Assembly: GCA_039794405.1 (NCBI GenBank)
Contig: JBDIVL010000014.1
Span: 1 to 64,000 of the forward strand
From: JBDIVL01 sp039794405
Lineage (GTDB): Bacteria; Planctomycetota; Brocadiia; Brocadiales; Brocadiaceae
Direction: 5' to 3'
Length of the DNA: 64,000 nt
The notes under the pieces were generated by a model. That model was not told where the DNA came from. It was given only the letters and a program-made list of their open reading frames with translations, and searched no databases. Both the position numbers and the translations under genes were made by a program. Each line of letters begins with the position of its first letter. The first letter of the stretch is position 1. Positions 1 through 7,686 of this stretch are shown here, piece by piece.

Positions 1-126
1 GTTAATTTTCCTCCCCCTTGATGGGGGAGGTTAGGTGGGGGTGTAAGAGCAAGCTAATCACCCTCCCTTAGTCCCTCCCATCAAGGGAGGGAAAATTTAC
101 GTTTAAGTTGCCGAAGGCCTAATTTA
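1..126. repeat. 126-bp palindromic intergenic repeat, copy 1
   Basis: This stretch is identical over 126 bases to 24561-24686. It contains inverted G/C-rich arms (a CTCCCCCTTGATGGGGGAG hairpin near the start, and a second CCTCCC...GGGAGG arm pair). It ends in the linker GTTGCCGAAGGCCTAATTTA, which recurs in the 22.9-24.8 kb mosaic. The window begins inside or at the edge of this copy, so the true left boundary is not visible. No coding potential is seen. Confidence 0.9.
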
Positions 127-171
127 AATAACGTATAGTGTCATGGTTATGAGACAGAGGAGGACTCCATT

Positions 172-1164
172 ATGTATAGTGTTTTCTGCACTAACCGTGC
201 TGAAGTTATTAGTCTTATAAGTAATAATTACCTTGATGATCTGAAGAAAGATATCTTAGAAGGCATGACGGCTTCCCAAAAGTTTATTCCGAGTAAGTAT
301 TTTTATGATGCCTACGGTTCGAATCTTTTTGAAAAGATCTCTTCTTTACCCGAATATTACCTAACGCGTACAGAACTTTCCATTTTGAAAAATTCGGCCC
401 CTTCCATTATGGAAGATTTTCCGGAAGGGGATGTTATTGAACTTGGTTCGGGCGCAAATGGAAAGGTGAAAATACTTCTTAACGAAGCATACAAGGCATA
501 TGAGGCTGATATCCGTTATGTCCCAATTGATGTGAGTGAATCCTCACTCCTTAAAATATCAGAAGAGTTACTGAGTATGTATCCCCTTCTCAGGGTGTTA
601 GGTATCGTTGCGGATTTTACGGGATATATTGCAAAAATCCCGTCAGGGCGTAATAAGCTATTTATATTTTTTGGAAGTACCATTGGTAATTTTCATGAAA
701 AAGAGGGTATTGGTTTTTTAAAAAACATTGCCCGCTCTATGCAGTCCAGTGACCGTTTTCTCCTGGGTATAGACATGATAAAACGAAAAGAGATATTAGA
801 GCTTGCTTATAATGATCGTCAGGGGATTACGTCTGAATTTAACAAAAACATCCTTAATGTAGTCAACAGGGGGTTGGATGCAAATTTCCATTTGGATCAT
901 TTTAAGCATGCTGCTTTTTTTAATGCGGAAAAGGGACAGATAGAGATGTATTTGGAGGCTGACCGCAAGACTTCTGCAGAGATAAAAGATTTGGATTTAT
1001 CTGTTGAAATGAAGAAGGGGGAAAGAATCCTTACAGAGATTTCCCGTAAATTTAGCAAGGGAAATGCTGAAAAGATGATTGATGAAGCAGGATTAAAAAT
1101 TAACCGGTGGTTTTCCGACTCTAAAGGTTGGTTTTCTCTTGTTGAGATTACACTGTTGAAGTAA
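172..1164 (+). CDS. EgtD-like histidine N-alpha-methyltransferase family protein
   Basis: The 330-residue protein matches the EgtD / DUF2260 SAM-dependent methyltransferase family in length (about 320 aa) and in its signatures. These are the N-terminal IPSKYFYDAYGSNLFEKI block and the LPEYYLTRTE motif at about residues 60-70, followed by the SAM-binding VIELGSGANGKV loop at about 92. EgtD trimethylates histidine to hercynine, the first step to ergothioneine, in the cytosol. No egtB-type sulfoxide synthase is next to it, so the actual amino-acid substrate is uncertain. GAGGAGG lies just upstream of the ATG and supports this start. The gene appears monocistronic: a repeat lies upstream and 437 non-coding bases lie downstream. 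Confidence 0.85.
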   Translation: MYSVFCTNRAEVISLISNNYLDDLKKDILEGMTASQKFIPSKYFYDAYGSNLFEKISSLPEYYLTRTELSILKNSAPSIMEDFPEGDVIELGSGANGKVKILLNEAYKAYEADIRYVPIDVSESSLLKISEELLSMYPLLRVLGIVADFTGYIAKIPSGRNKLFIFFGSTIGNFHEKEGIGFLKNIARSMQSSDRFLLGIDMIKRKEILELAYNDRQGITSEFNKNILNVVNRGLDANFHLDHFKHAAFFNAEKGQIEMYLEADRKTSAEIKDLDLSVEMKKGERILTEISRKFSKGNAEKMIDEAGLKINRWFSDSKGWFSLVEITLLK

Positions 1165-1601
1165 GTACCTGGATATCAATCTTCGTATGTATTTGATATT
1201 TGCAAAAAATAGAAATGCTTAAGTTGTGCTACACTTTTGTAACGATACACTTCTGTGACATGGTACATCTTCCTTACCGTATTTATGGGGTTTCTCTGTT
1301 CTTATCTTCCATAAAATTATTGTTTGCTTCTCATAATGAAAATAGATTTAACTTATATTTTATTATAAAGTTATGGCAGGTAAAGTTATCGGAAAATGTG
1401 TTTGTTAATGATTTCATAATACCTTTGATCTAATTGGTATATAATTTGTACGTTAATATTCAGCCACAGAAGATGTCATGTAACCGTATTTACACAAAAA
1501 CCATGTAACCGTCCAGCCTTCTAACCACGAACCATATCTCGTTTGGATTAGGTTGATGCTATTTCCAATATTTCAGGGTTTTTGAATAAGGAGCTGATTC
1601 T
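1165..1601. other. Intergenic stretch, no gene seen
   Basis: About 437 bases between the methyltransferase and the stress cluster. A CATGTAACCGT motif occurs twice, 25-30 bases apart (about 1476-1513). The possible 77-codon frame at 1200-1433 has no ribosome binding site and a low-complexity, membrane-like composition, and I do not accept it as a gene. No clear terminator. Confidence 0.5.
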
Positions 1602-2021
1602 ATGACCATGGAAGCGATTATAGAGGGCGATCGGGTACGTAAGCATACGTCAGCTAAGGTTAATCAGAAATTAGATCGGGAAAGAGAAGAAAGGGTTCAA
1701 TATTATACATCACAGCCCAGAGAAGTTATAGAAAAGCGTTTAGAAGAATTAAACTACGAATGGGACATTGAGAGGTGGCTAGAGACGAATGCATCTTCTT
1801 TGGCTCTTTTGGGAATATCCCTTGGCGTTACCGCAAACAAAAAGTGGTTTTGGTTGTCTGCTGTTGTTTTGCCTTTCCTGTTTCAGCATGCGGTTCAGGG
1901 TTGGTGCCCTCCAGTTCCAATTATGCGGAGGCTTGGTATTCGGACTCAGCAGGAAATTGATGCAGAGAAATATGCCTTAAGATCCTTGCTGGAAAAAGCA
2001 ACTATCAGGGCCATGGAATAA
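1602..2021 (+). CDS. DUF2892-like small membrane protein
   Basis: A 139-residue protein. A charged N-terminal half (about residues 1-60, rich in Glu/Arg) is followed by the block WDIERWLETNASSLALLGI, a short hydrophobic hairpin at about 62-92, and a tail (MRRLGIRTQQEIDAEK) typical of YgaP-type DUF2892 inner-membrane domains. Function is unknown in this family, which often travels with general-stress genes. AAGGAG upstream of the ATG supports the start. It opens a run of small stress-type genes on the same strand. Confidence 0.65.
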   Translation: MTMEAIIEGDRVRKHTSAKVNQKLDREREERVQYYTSQPREVIEKRLEELNYEWDIERWLETNASSLALLGISLGVTANKKWFWLSAVVLPFLFQHAVQGWCPPVPIMRRLGIRTQQEIDAEKYALRSLLEKATIRAME

Positions 2022-2051
2022 TATAGGTAGAAATATTTGGAGATTTTTATT

Positions 2052-2225
2052 ATGCCACCAAAGAAAAAACAGATAAAAAACGTGAGTGACAAAGAGCAGC
2101 GTCAATATGAGCATATTAAGGAAAAGGCAAAAAGATCAGGTCGTTATGGGAAACGGGCAAAGGAAGTAGCAGCACGAACTGTACTAAAGCGGCATAAAGA
2201 GAAGGGCCACAAAAAAGGTGAATAA
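2052..2225 (+). CDS. Small highly basic conserved-type protein
   Basis: A 57-residue protein (MPPKKKQIKNVSDKEQ...) that is about one-third Lys/Arg. Its central RSGRYGKRAKEVAARTVLK motif resembles small proteins annotated loosely as plasmid-stabilisation-like in other genomes. ATG 2052 is preferred over an upstream TTG at 2037, because that TTG is itself part of the ribosome binding site (TTGGAG, 9 bases before the ATG). A nucleic-acid-binding role is plausible from charge alone. I do not recognise a defined function. Confidence 0.6.
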   Translation: MPPKKKQIKNVSDKEQRQYEHIKEKAKRSGRYGKRAKEVAARTVLKRHKEKGHKKGE

Positions 2226-2353
2226 TTAAGAATTAACTGGTAGGAGCGAATGAAGCTTCTGCCAATGAAAAAGTTACAGTTTATGCATCCGGATCTCTTC
2301 GGATAAATGAGACAAATTGATGAAGAACGATAAGATAAGAAAGGAGAAACATT

Positions 2354-2701
2354 ATGGGTAATCAGACAAAAGGAAATCCCAATGTAGCAGAAGCCAGTAT
2401 GGATAGGATAAAGGAAGCGCTTGAGTTGTTAAATAGAGAGGCAGGAGAAAGAAAAACAGAGCTTACTCGATTGATTGATGAAAAATATTCGAATTTTAAA
2501 GATATCTTAGGAGAAGCCATGGGCGGTGGAATGGAAAAAATTAGGGGAGTTGTGGCCGCTGGAGAAGAAAAAATAAAAGAGGTTTCTACTGATATGGAAA
2601 GAAGGATTTACGAGAATCCATGGATGTCTGTGGGTATTTCTGCCGGTGCCGGGTTCCTTTTAGGCTATTTTGTCGGGTCCAGATGCGCAAAGGAAGAGTA
2701 G
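2354..2701 (+). CDS. ElaB/YqjD-like (DUF883) membrane-tail protein
   Basis: A 115-residue protein with a long amphipathic helix (about residues 12-85, Glu/Lys-rich). The signature ENPWMSVGISAGAGFLLGYF follows at about 87-106 and forms the single C-terminal membrane segment, ending in a short charged tail. This architecture is that of DUF883 proteins such as YqjD and ElaB, stationary-phase tail-anchored proteins that bind ribosomes in E. coli. The ATG follows AAGGAG. It is paralogous to the next gene, sharing KEKKAEI/ERKTEL and ENPW blocks. Confidence 0.75.
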   Translation: MGNQTKGNPNVAEASMDRIKEALELLNREAGERKTELTRLIDEKYSNFKDILGEAMGGGMEKIRGVVAAGEEKIKEVSTDMERRIYENPWMSVGISAGAGFLLGYFVGSRCAKEE

Positions 2702-2881
2702 AATTGTTTTCCCAATATTCTCATCATTTTTGGTTTCGATATTTTTAACAGAAATTGGTGAAAAATAAAAAATATACATTGAATGATGTAGAATTACCTT
2801 TGTAATTTGCATTTTTTAATGTTCGTTTTACACTTCCGGCTTGTTCGGGTTAGGTATATAACTTATGGAGGAGAATATGTT

Positions 2882-3304
2882 ATGAGCAATCAGACTGTGA
2901 AGGATGTAAAAGAAGATGTGGGTGAATTCGAAGGTCCGTCAGGAAGTAGTACAAAAGAACAAAGTAGTACACAAAAAATACATGATGCCCTTACATTATT
3001 GGACGAGGTTGCAAAAGAAAAGAAGGCAGAGATCAATCAATTGATCAGAGAAAAGTATTCAAATATCCAGGAGATTATGGATGAGGCAAAAAATACGTAC
3101 AGGGAAGTAGTGGAAAAAACGAAACAGAATTTGAGTGGAGCTATCATGGGTGGAGAAGAGAAAATAAAAGAAATTTCAACAGGAATTGACAAAACGGTAC
3201 ATGAGAACCCGTGGTTGTTTTTAGTTGCCTTCGTCACGGGTGGTTTCTTGTTCGGCTATATCCTTGGTGGATCGAAACGATTCGAAATGCAATACAGGGT
3301 ATAA
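2882..3304 (+). CDS. ElaB/YqjD-like (DUF883) membrane-tail protein, second copy
   Basis: A 140-residue paralogue of the preceding protein: Ser/Thr-rich N-terminus, amphipathic helix at about 35-105, then ENPWLFLVAFVTGGFLFGYI as the C-terminal membrane anchor. ATG 2882 is chosen because GGAGGAG lies 8 bases upstream, and a longer frame back to 2807 has no such site. Tandem copies suggest homo- or hetero-oligomeric tail-anchored proteins. Any ribosome-docking role is inferred from the family only. Confidence 0.75.
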   Translation: MSNQTVKDVKEDVGEFEGPSGSSTKEQSSTQKIHDALTLLDEVAKEKKAEINQLIREKYSNIQEIMDEAKNTYREVVEKTKQNLSGAIMGGEEKIKEISTGIDKTVHENPWLFLVAFVTGGFLFGYILGGSKRFEMQYRV

Positions 3305-3400
3305 GTTCCTGATAAAATGTATTTGATATTTTTAGCAAAAAATCAGTGAAAAATGTATATGGTAAAGATAATGTTTAAACCGAAAGAAGGGAGCCAAACA

Positions 3401-3613
3401 ATGGTGAATGAAGATATTATTATGGGCAGGTGGAATCAAATAAAAGGTGAAGTAAAGGAACGGTGGGGAAGGCTTACCGATGATGATATTACAAAAGTTG
3501 AAGGGCAACGTGATAAGTTATTAGGTATCTTGCAGGAAAAATACGGTTATTCTAAAGAAGAGGCTGAAAAGAGCGTTGATGAATTTATCAGAAGCTATTC
3601 TCTACGCACATAA
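3401..3613 (+). CDS. CsbD family general-stress protein
   Basis: A 70-residue protein with the CsbD signature: a GRWNQIKGEVKERWGRLTDD block near the N-terminus, then GQRDKLLGILQEKYGYSKEEAE and a closing DEFIRSY. CsbD proteins are small bundled-helix proteins induced by general stress, with unknown biochemistry. ATG 3401 is preceded by GGGAG; the frame also extends back to 3353 but without a comparable site. It lies in the stress cluster between a DUF883 gene and a hemerythrin gene. Confidence 0.85.
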   Translation: MVNEDIIMGRWNQIKGEVKERWGRLTDDDITKVEGQRDKLLGILQEKYGYSKEEAEKSVDEFIRSYSLRT

Positions 3614-3767
3614 CGAGAATAAGGTGTGGTGAAAGCAGAAGGTGCCGGTATCTCATGAAGCTTGTCTATAACTACGCTAATTGGGAAAAGCGTTGCAGAA
3701 GGACACCAAATGTAAAATGTTGAGAATCAAAATTTGAGGTTCAAAGTTCAAAAATTGGAGGAGCGTA

Positions 3768-4214
3768 ATGAATATTTACCAATTACTCAAGAAGGACCAT
3801 AGTAAAGTTAAAGGCTTATTTAAGCAGATGAAAACTAAATCAAAGGAGTCGAAAAGACCACCTGAAGAAATCTTTTCAGAAATAGAGGACGAATTAACGA
3901 TGCACATTGAGGGTGAAGAAAAAGCATTTTATTCTGCTCTGGAACAGAATGAGGATGCTCGTGAAATGATTTTGAAATCATATGAGGAGCATGCTATCGC
4001 TAAAACAGTGCTGAAAGACATGGGCAGCTTGTCAAAGGACGATGAGCGGTGGTCAGCAAAGTTTAGTGTCCTGAAGGAAGTCGTGGAACATCACATAAAA
4101 GAGGAGGAAGATGAGCTTTTTAAGCTTGCACGCAAATGTCTCAATAAGAATCAGATACAGGAAATAACGAAACATTTTGAGGAAGAAAAGAAAAGGGTTC
4201 CTGTAGGTGCTTAA
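3768..4214 (+). CDS. Hemerythrin-like HHE cation-binding protein
   Basis: A 148-residue all-helical protein with the histidine and carboxylate pattern of HHE domains: KKDHSKVKGLF (residues 8-18), HIEGEEKAFY (about 47-56), EEHAIAK (about 74), and EHHIKEEEDELF (about 105). These residues would form a di-iron site that senses or handles O2, NO or peroxide in the cytoplasm. GGAGGAG upstream of the ATG supports the start. Its neighbours (CsbD, DUF883, DUF3309) match a stress-protection cassette. In a microaerophobic organism an oxygen or NO role would make sense, but that is inference. Confidence 0.8.
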   Translation: MNIYQLLKKDHSKVKGLFKQMKTKSKESKRPPEEIFSEIEDELTMHIEGEEKAFYSALEQNEDAREMILKSYEEHAIAKTVLKDMGSLSKDDERWSAKFSVLKEVVEHHIKEEEDELFKLARKCLNKNQIQEITKHFEEEKKRVPVGA

Positions 4215-4313
4215 GGTGCAGCCGCAGCCAAACAAGGAAAAGCATACAAAAATGTCAAATGTCAAATCTAAAGTTCAAATTTTAAAGATGGAACGGTCTT
4301 ATGGGGAGGCGTT

Positions 4314-4676
4314 ATGGATAAAGAAAATGTGGGTCAGGAGGAAAGGGGGCTGATAAAAGAGAAAACCCTGGGACAGGCAAAATCAATATTCGAAGAACAA
4401 AGAGATGAAATATCAGGAGGGCTGAGCAGTATTGCCCAGGTATTGCAGCATTCATCGCATCAATTACAGCAACAGGATCAGAGGCTGGTAGCTAGATGCC
4501 TTGATAGGATTGCAGAAAAGATTGAGCAATCATCGAATTATCTTAGTGAAAAGGAAATGAATCAGCTTGTTTATGATATTAAATCCTTTGCCAGACGTCG
4601 ACCATGGCTCTTTTTGGGAAGTGCATTCGCGCTTGGTTATTTCTCAATTAGGTTTCTCAAAAGCTCTCGTTTCTAG
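4314..4676 (+). CDS. Tail-anchored helical membrane protein
   Basis: A 120-residue protein with a long Gln/Glu-rich helical region (about 20-85) and one C-terminal membrane segment (RRPWLFLGSAFALGYFSIRF, about 94-113). The RRPW-hydrophobic end echoes the ENPW anchors of the two upstream DUF883 proteins, so this is probably a divergent member of the same tail-anchored group. Function is unknown. GGGGAGG precedes the ATG closely. Confidence 0.65.
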   Translation: MDKENVGQEERGLIKEKTLGQAKSIFEEQRDEISGGLSSIAQVLQHSSHQLQQQDQRLVARCLDRIAEKIEQSSNYLSEKEMNQLVYDIKSFARRRPWLFLGSAFALGYFSIRFLKSSRF

Positions 4677-4766
4677 GGAAAATTCAAAAAATGGTCCGGT
4701 AAGGATAAAAAAAGGAACCTCCTAAGAGAATTGAATTTGGGGATATGTTTAAAAAGGAGAAATAAT

Positions 4767-4922
4767 ATGCCAAGAACCATTATTGCTATTCTTTTGGTGC
4801 TTCTTATTGTAGCTCTGTTACCAACCTGGCCTTATAGTGTAGGTTGGGGGTACTACCCGAGTGGTACTATAGGACTCATTTTCATTATCTTGCTCATATT
4901 GCTGCTGATTGGTCGAATCTAA
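4767..4922 (+). CDS. DUF3309 small membrane protein
   Basis: A 51-residue hydrophobic protein: two membrane segments flank the diagnostic LPTWPYSVGWGYYPSG block (about residues 17-32), and it ends in LLLIGRI. This matches the DUF3309 family closely in length and motif. ATG 4767 follows AAGGAGAAATA; the frame continues back to 4731 without a better site. Function is unknown. DUF3309 genes commonly neighbour CsbD and similar stress genes. Confidence 0.85.
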   Translation: MPRTIIAILLVLLIVALLPTWPYSVGWGYYPSGTIGLIFIILLILLLIGRI

Positions 4923-5112
4923 ACAGATAATGTAAGCTCATAAAGTAGATGAGAATGAAGAATATTGGAATACGGGTTAAAGAGCACAATACAGATAAAG
5001 GAATGATTGAGAATGTATCGGGTTTTTGATAAAGATAATTGGCCTGGTATCTCCAAAGAATATGGATTCAGGGAATTCTTAAAACGTATAGAATCGGAAA
5101 AGAAGAGGTGTA

Positions 5113-5568
5113 ATGATGAAAATAAAATGGTGTGGGATTCTTATGTTTTTAATATTTGTATTGGGTATAAAATTTTTTATTTCCCCTGGGAAAGAGTGGG
5201 AATTAACGAAGAAGGCCGTAGCTGTGACTTATGAGGATCCGAAGGTGAGAGAGCCGTACGGGACAGAAGTTGATTTTACCGAACAACAAAAAGAAGAATA
5301 TTATCGGGAGTTGAGGATTGCATTAAGTGATTATGATAAAAAAATAAATGAATTAAATGCTAAATCTGCAAGTCTAAAAGAGGCGGATAAAGCTGAATAT
5401 TTGATAAGAAGGGAAGAATTTAAGCAAAAGCGAAAAACTGCTTATGACAGATTGGAAGAATTAAAAAATGCCAGCGCCAGGGCCTGGGGGGATGTCAGGA
5501 GAGGGATGGATGCTGCTATGGCCGATCTGTCTGCATATTACGATAAGAAACTTTCTCAATACAGATAG
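5113..5568 (+). CDS. Exported or membrane-anchored coiled-coil protein (paralogue A)
   Basis: A 151-residue protein with an N-terminal hydrophobic segment (about residues 5-23) and a long Lys/Glu coiled coil (about 55-120). The C-terminal block ARAWGDVRRGMDAAMADLSAYYDKK is shared with the next gene. It lacks a lipobox cysteine. The start could be 5113 or the adjacent ATG at 5116. It is a tandem paralogue of the 5619-6062 lipoprotein. I do not recognise the family, though the organisation suggests an envelope stress protein. Confidence 0.6.
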   Translation: MMKIKWCGILMFLIFVLGIKFFISPGKEWELTKKAVAVTYEDPKVREPYGTEVDFTEQQKEEYYRELRIALSDYDKKINELNAKSASLKEADKAEYLIRREEFKQKRKTAYDRLEELKNASARAWGDVRRGMDAAMADLSAYYDKKLSQYR

Positions 5569-5618
5569 GCACCTGAGCACAAATTCCGAATCGTGCAGGT
5601 TAGGATAGGAGATGTGAG

Positions 5619-6062
5619 ATGAAGTGGTGTGGGTTAATAATAATATTTTTTCTGAGCGTACCCCTTTTCGTCTCTTGTGAGAGACAAACCGAGCTATCAA
5701 AGGTTACAATTCCTGAGGAAGCTGGAGAAGAGGAGATAAAAGAGGGCACCGAGACTGCGGTAATTTATACGCAGAAGGAAGAAAAAGAGGCGTACCAGAA
5801 ACTGGTAGAAGATAAGGTAGACGAATACCACAAAAAGATAGATAAATTAAAGGCCGAAGCTGGGGAGGCGGGTGAAGAGGTTAGGGATGAATATAATCTC
5901 AATATTGAACTGTTGCAGAATAAGGTAAATGTAGCGGATAAAAAGTTAAACGAATTGAAATATGTAAGTGGTAAGGCCTGGGAGGATTTAAGGTCTGGCG
6001 TGGAAGCCGTTATGGCAGATTTTGAAAAACATTACAATAGGGTAACTTCCCGTTATAAATAA
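5619..6062 (+). CDS. Coiled-coil lipoprotein (paralogue B)
   Basis: A 147-residue protein with a signal peptide and lipobox (VPLFVSC, Cys at about 20), then an acidic linker and a coiled coil at about 55-120. It ends in a block (GKAWEDLRSGVEAVMADFEKHY) matching the preceding protein. Both begin with a similar KWCG signal-peptide core. So one copy is probably lipidated and the other anchored by its uncleaved N-terminus. AGGAGATG upstream supports the start. The substrate or partner is unknown. Confidence 0.65.
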   Translation: MKWCGLIIIFFLSVPLFVSCERQTELSKVTIPEEAGEEEIKEGTETAVIYTQKEEKEAYQKLVEDKVDEYHKKIDKLKAEAGEAGEEVRDEYNLNIELLQNKVNVADKKLNELKYVSGKAWEDLRSGVEAVMADFEKHYNRVTSRYK

Positions 6063-6188
6063 TTTGTTAAATTTGTAACTGAACTCCTCATTTGGAATAA
6101 ACGAAAAGACTTTCAATTTGACACCTTCCTTCAAAACTCCTGCGAGATGCTTCAGTGGAACGTTTCAGCCAGATAGGGCAATATGCAG

Positions 6189-6682
6189 GGCGGGCAATGC
6201 CCCATATGCATCAAGCTAAACTGATTTACCGGAAAAGATTTTCTTTCGCCCTTTCAGTGCTTGATATTTTTCTCTTTCTTGTCAGAGGGCTTCACCCTCC
6301 GCTATATCCTTACGGCCTTTCAGGCCTATAAGGGAAAAAATATTATTGATGAATCCGGTTGCCCTTACCCAAAAATCGCTTACAGAAAATGGAAATTCCC
6401 ACACAATGAAATTATGCCCGAAGGGCAGAAAGATTATAACCAGGGGCGCAAGCCCCTGGCTATAAAAAACACCAAAATACAAGCCCCAAAGGAGCGAAAG
6501 AAAAGACTTATAGTACTCAAGAGATAAAACCGAACAGTATTTTAGATAGGGTGGCACGGACAAACTCGTTTGTCCGTGATGGTGTAACCAAATCCTGGCT
6601 CGTTTTATCTGATCTCATTAATATTCTGTTCGGTTCCATCTCTTGGATGCTATAGCTTGATGCATATGGGGCATTGCCCGCC
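6189..6682. repeat. Intergenic element with 29-bp perfect inverted ends and inner hairpins
   Basis: The 29 bases at 6189-6217 are the exact reverse complement of 6654-6682 (core ATGCATATGGGGCATTGCCC). Inside are a further imperfect inverted pair (about 6519-6543 against 6623-6647) and a GGCACGGACAAA/TTTGTCCGTG hairpin (about 6551-6576). That hairpin also occurs at about 21233, 24219 and 24356. A GGGGCGCAAGCCCC hairpin lies near 6444. No transposase frame is visible. It looks like a composite non-autonomous element or an accretion of hairpin repeats between the stress cluster and the defence island. Confidence 0.75.
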
Positions 6683-6728
6683 ATAATCAACCCCACGGTT
6701 CCCAAGAAAGTCATTATTATTAAGAACT

Positions 6729-7295
6729 TTATTCTAATATCGTTTCATACACCCACACCTTCCCGTCATCTCTTATTTCATCTGTCCTTTTTACAAGCCT
6801 TTTTTTATAGAGATTCAAGAGCCTTGTGCCGCTCGTATTTGCCTCGAGTTTCATAACTTCTGAGAGTTCCCTGGCGGTTATTTGTCCTCTTGTGAGGATT
6901 ACGTTTAATGTCTCTTTCAGGTAGTTATTAAGACTTCCCATAAGGATTTTCGTTCCATCTTTCATCTGTGCCATGACAGCGAGATCTTTTCTCTCAAGGG
7001 CAACTTCTATATTTTCCTTCTGGTTCTCATTGAGACCGGTTAGCACAATATATTTATCTCCATATTCTCCGCCAAGGAGTCTTGATATCAATTTCGCCAC
7101 GATCTCATCGGCACACGAATAGTCAATTATCCCTATCTTTGAAAAATCAAGGGCAATGACTGCACCTTCCCTTTCTTTTCCAATATCTCTTTCAATACGT
7201 TCCCTTATTATTTGGCCCGATGGCCTTGTAACGAGGTCATTGGAGCCATTCTTGAGTTCTTCTTTAAGGAGTTTATAAAGATTATACATTTGCAT
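6729..7295 (-). CDS. STAS-like (DUF4325-type) protein with C-terminal winged helix
   Basis: A 188-residue protein. The N-terminal part (about 1-110) has the STAS-like core ALDFSKIGIIDYSCADEI (about 48-65) and IVLTGLNENQ. The C-terminal part (about 130-188) reads like a winged helix (GQITARELSEVMKLEANTSG). STAS-like proteins of this type are usually partnered with a GHKL ATPase, which fits the STAS/HATPase protein at 14645-15487 on the same strand. The two are now separated by the restriction-modification island. No strong ribosome binding site is seen before the ATG. Likely a regulatory switch protein; target unknown. Confidence 0.65.
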   Translation of the reverse strand: MQMYNLYKLLKEELKNGSNDLVTRPSGQIIRERIERDIGKEREGAVIALDFSKIGIIDYSCADEIVAKLISRLLGGEYGDKYIVLTGLNENQKENIEVALERKDLAVMAQMKDGTKILMGSLNNYLKETLNVILTRGQITARELSEVMKLEANTSGTRLLNLYKKRLVKRTDEIRDDGKVWVYETILE

Positions 7296-7360
7296 AACGT
7301 TGCCTTAATTATCCCAGGTATTCGATCATAAATTATGTGCTTTATCAGAGGTATTGTCAG

Positions 7361-7481
7361 GGTTGGTTCAATCGTCCACGATTGAACCGAAACGTTTTGG
7401 CATGCTACTGGTACCTGATACCAATCAAAAGCCATGCATCAATTCCAAACATATGGTTCAATCTGCAAGATTGAACCAACC
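7361..7481. repeat. Double-hairpin repeat (GGTTCAATC family)
   Basis: Two small hairpins share arms. GGTTCAATCGT/ACGATTGAACC lies at 7365-7388, and GGTTCAATCT/AGATTGAACC at 7455-7477. The outer ends GGTTGGTTCAAT and ATTGAACCAACC are also inverted relative to each other. The first ~100 bases align, with many substitutions, to about 21286-21385. It sits between the STAS-like gene and the defence island. Confidence 0.7.
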
Positions 7482-7490
7482 CTCTTATAA

Positions 7491-7686
7491 TTAAAGGAGT
7501 TTGTTTACAAGTTGTTCAGACTCTGTTATTTCTTTCCATCCATGTTTTTTGACTGCAACTTCACCATCCGAGTAGTGATAAACATTTCTATCTATCTCAG
7601 ATATATTTCCTTTGCCATAATAATCAAAAAGGTATTTATGAATTTTCTTTTCTAAGGATTCCTCGTCCTTTGATTGGATATTTTGC
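7491..7686 (-). pseudogene. Out-of-frame C-terminal continuation of the GIY-YIG gene
   Basis: Directly after the stop of the GIY-YIG gene, the next frame stays open for about 62 codons with protein-like composition. It includes EKKIHKYLFDYYGKGNISEI, then HYSDGEVAVKKHGWKEITE, and ends at a stop at 7491-7493. No ATG, GTG or TTG occurs in that frame. Removing one A from the AAAA run at about 7690-7693 joins it to the upstream protein (LLV-NKQNIQSKDEE). The simplest reading is a frameshift mutation or sequencing error that truncated a longer nuclease; programmed shifting is less likely. Confidence 0.6.

Noticed and set aside
1200..1433. 77-codon frame after the EgtD-like gene
   Set aside because: No ribosome binding site, low-complexity hydrophobic composition and no family resemblance.
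5007..5234. 75-codon frame upstream of and overlapping the coiled-coil gene
   Set aside because: Its second half runs out of frame through the clearly better-supported gene at 5113, which has a membrane segment and a downstream paralogue.
6261..6527. 88-codon frame and its minus-strand counterpart in the repeat field
   Set aside because: Open only because it runs through hairpin repeats; no start signal and no protein-like pattern.
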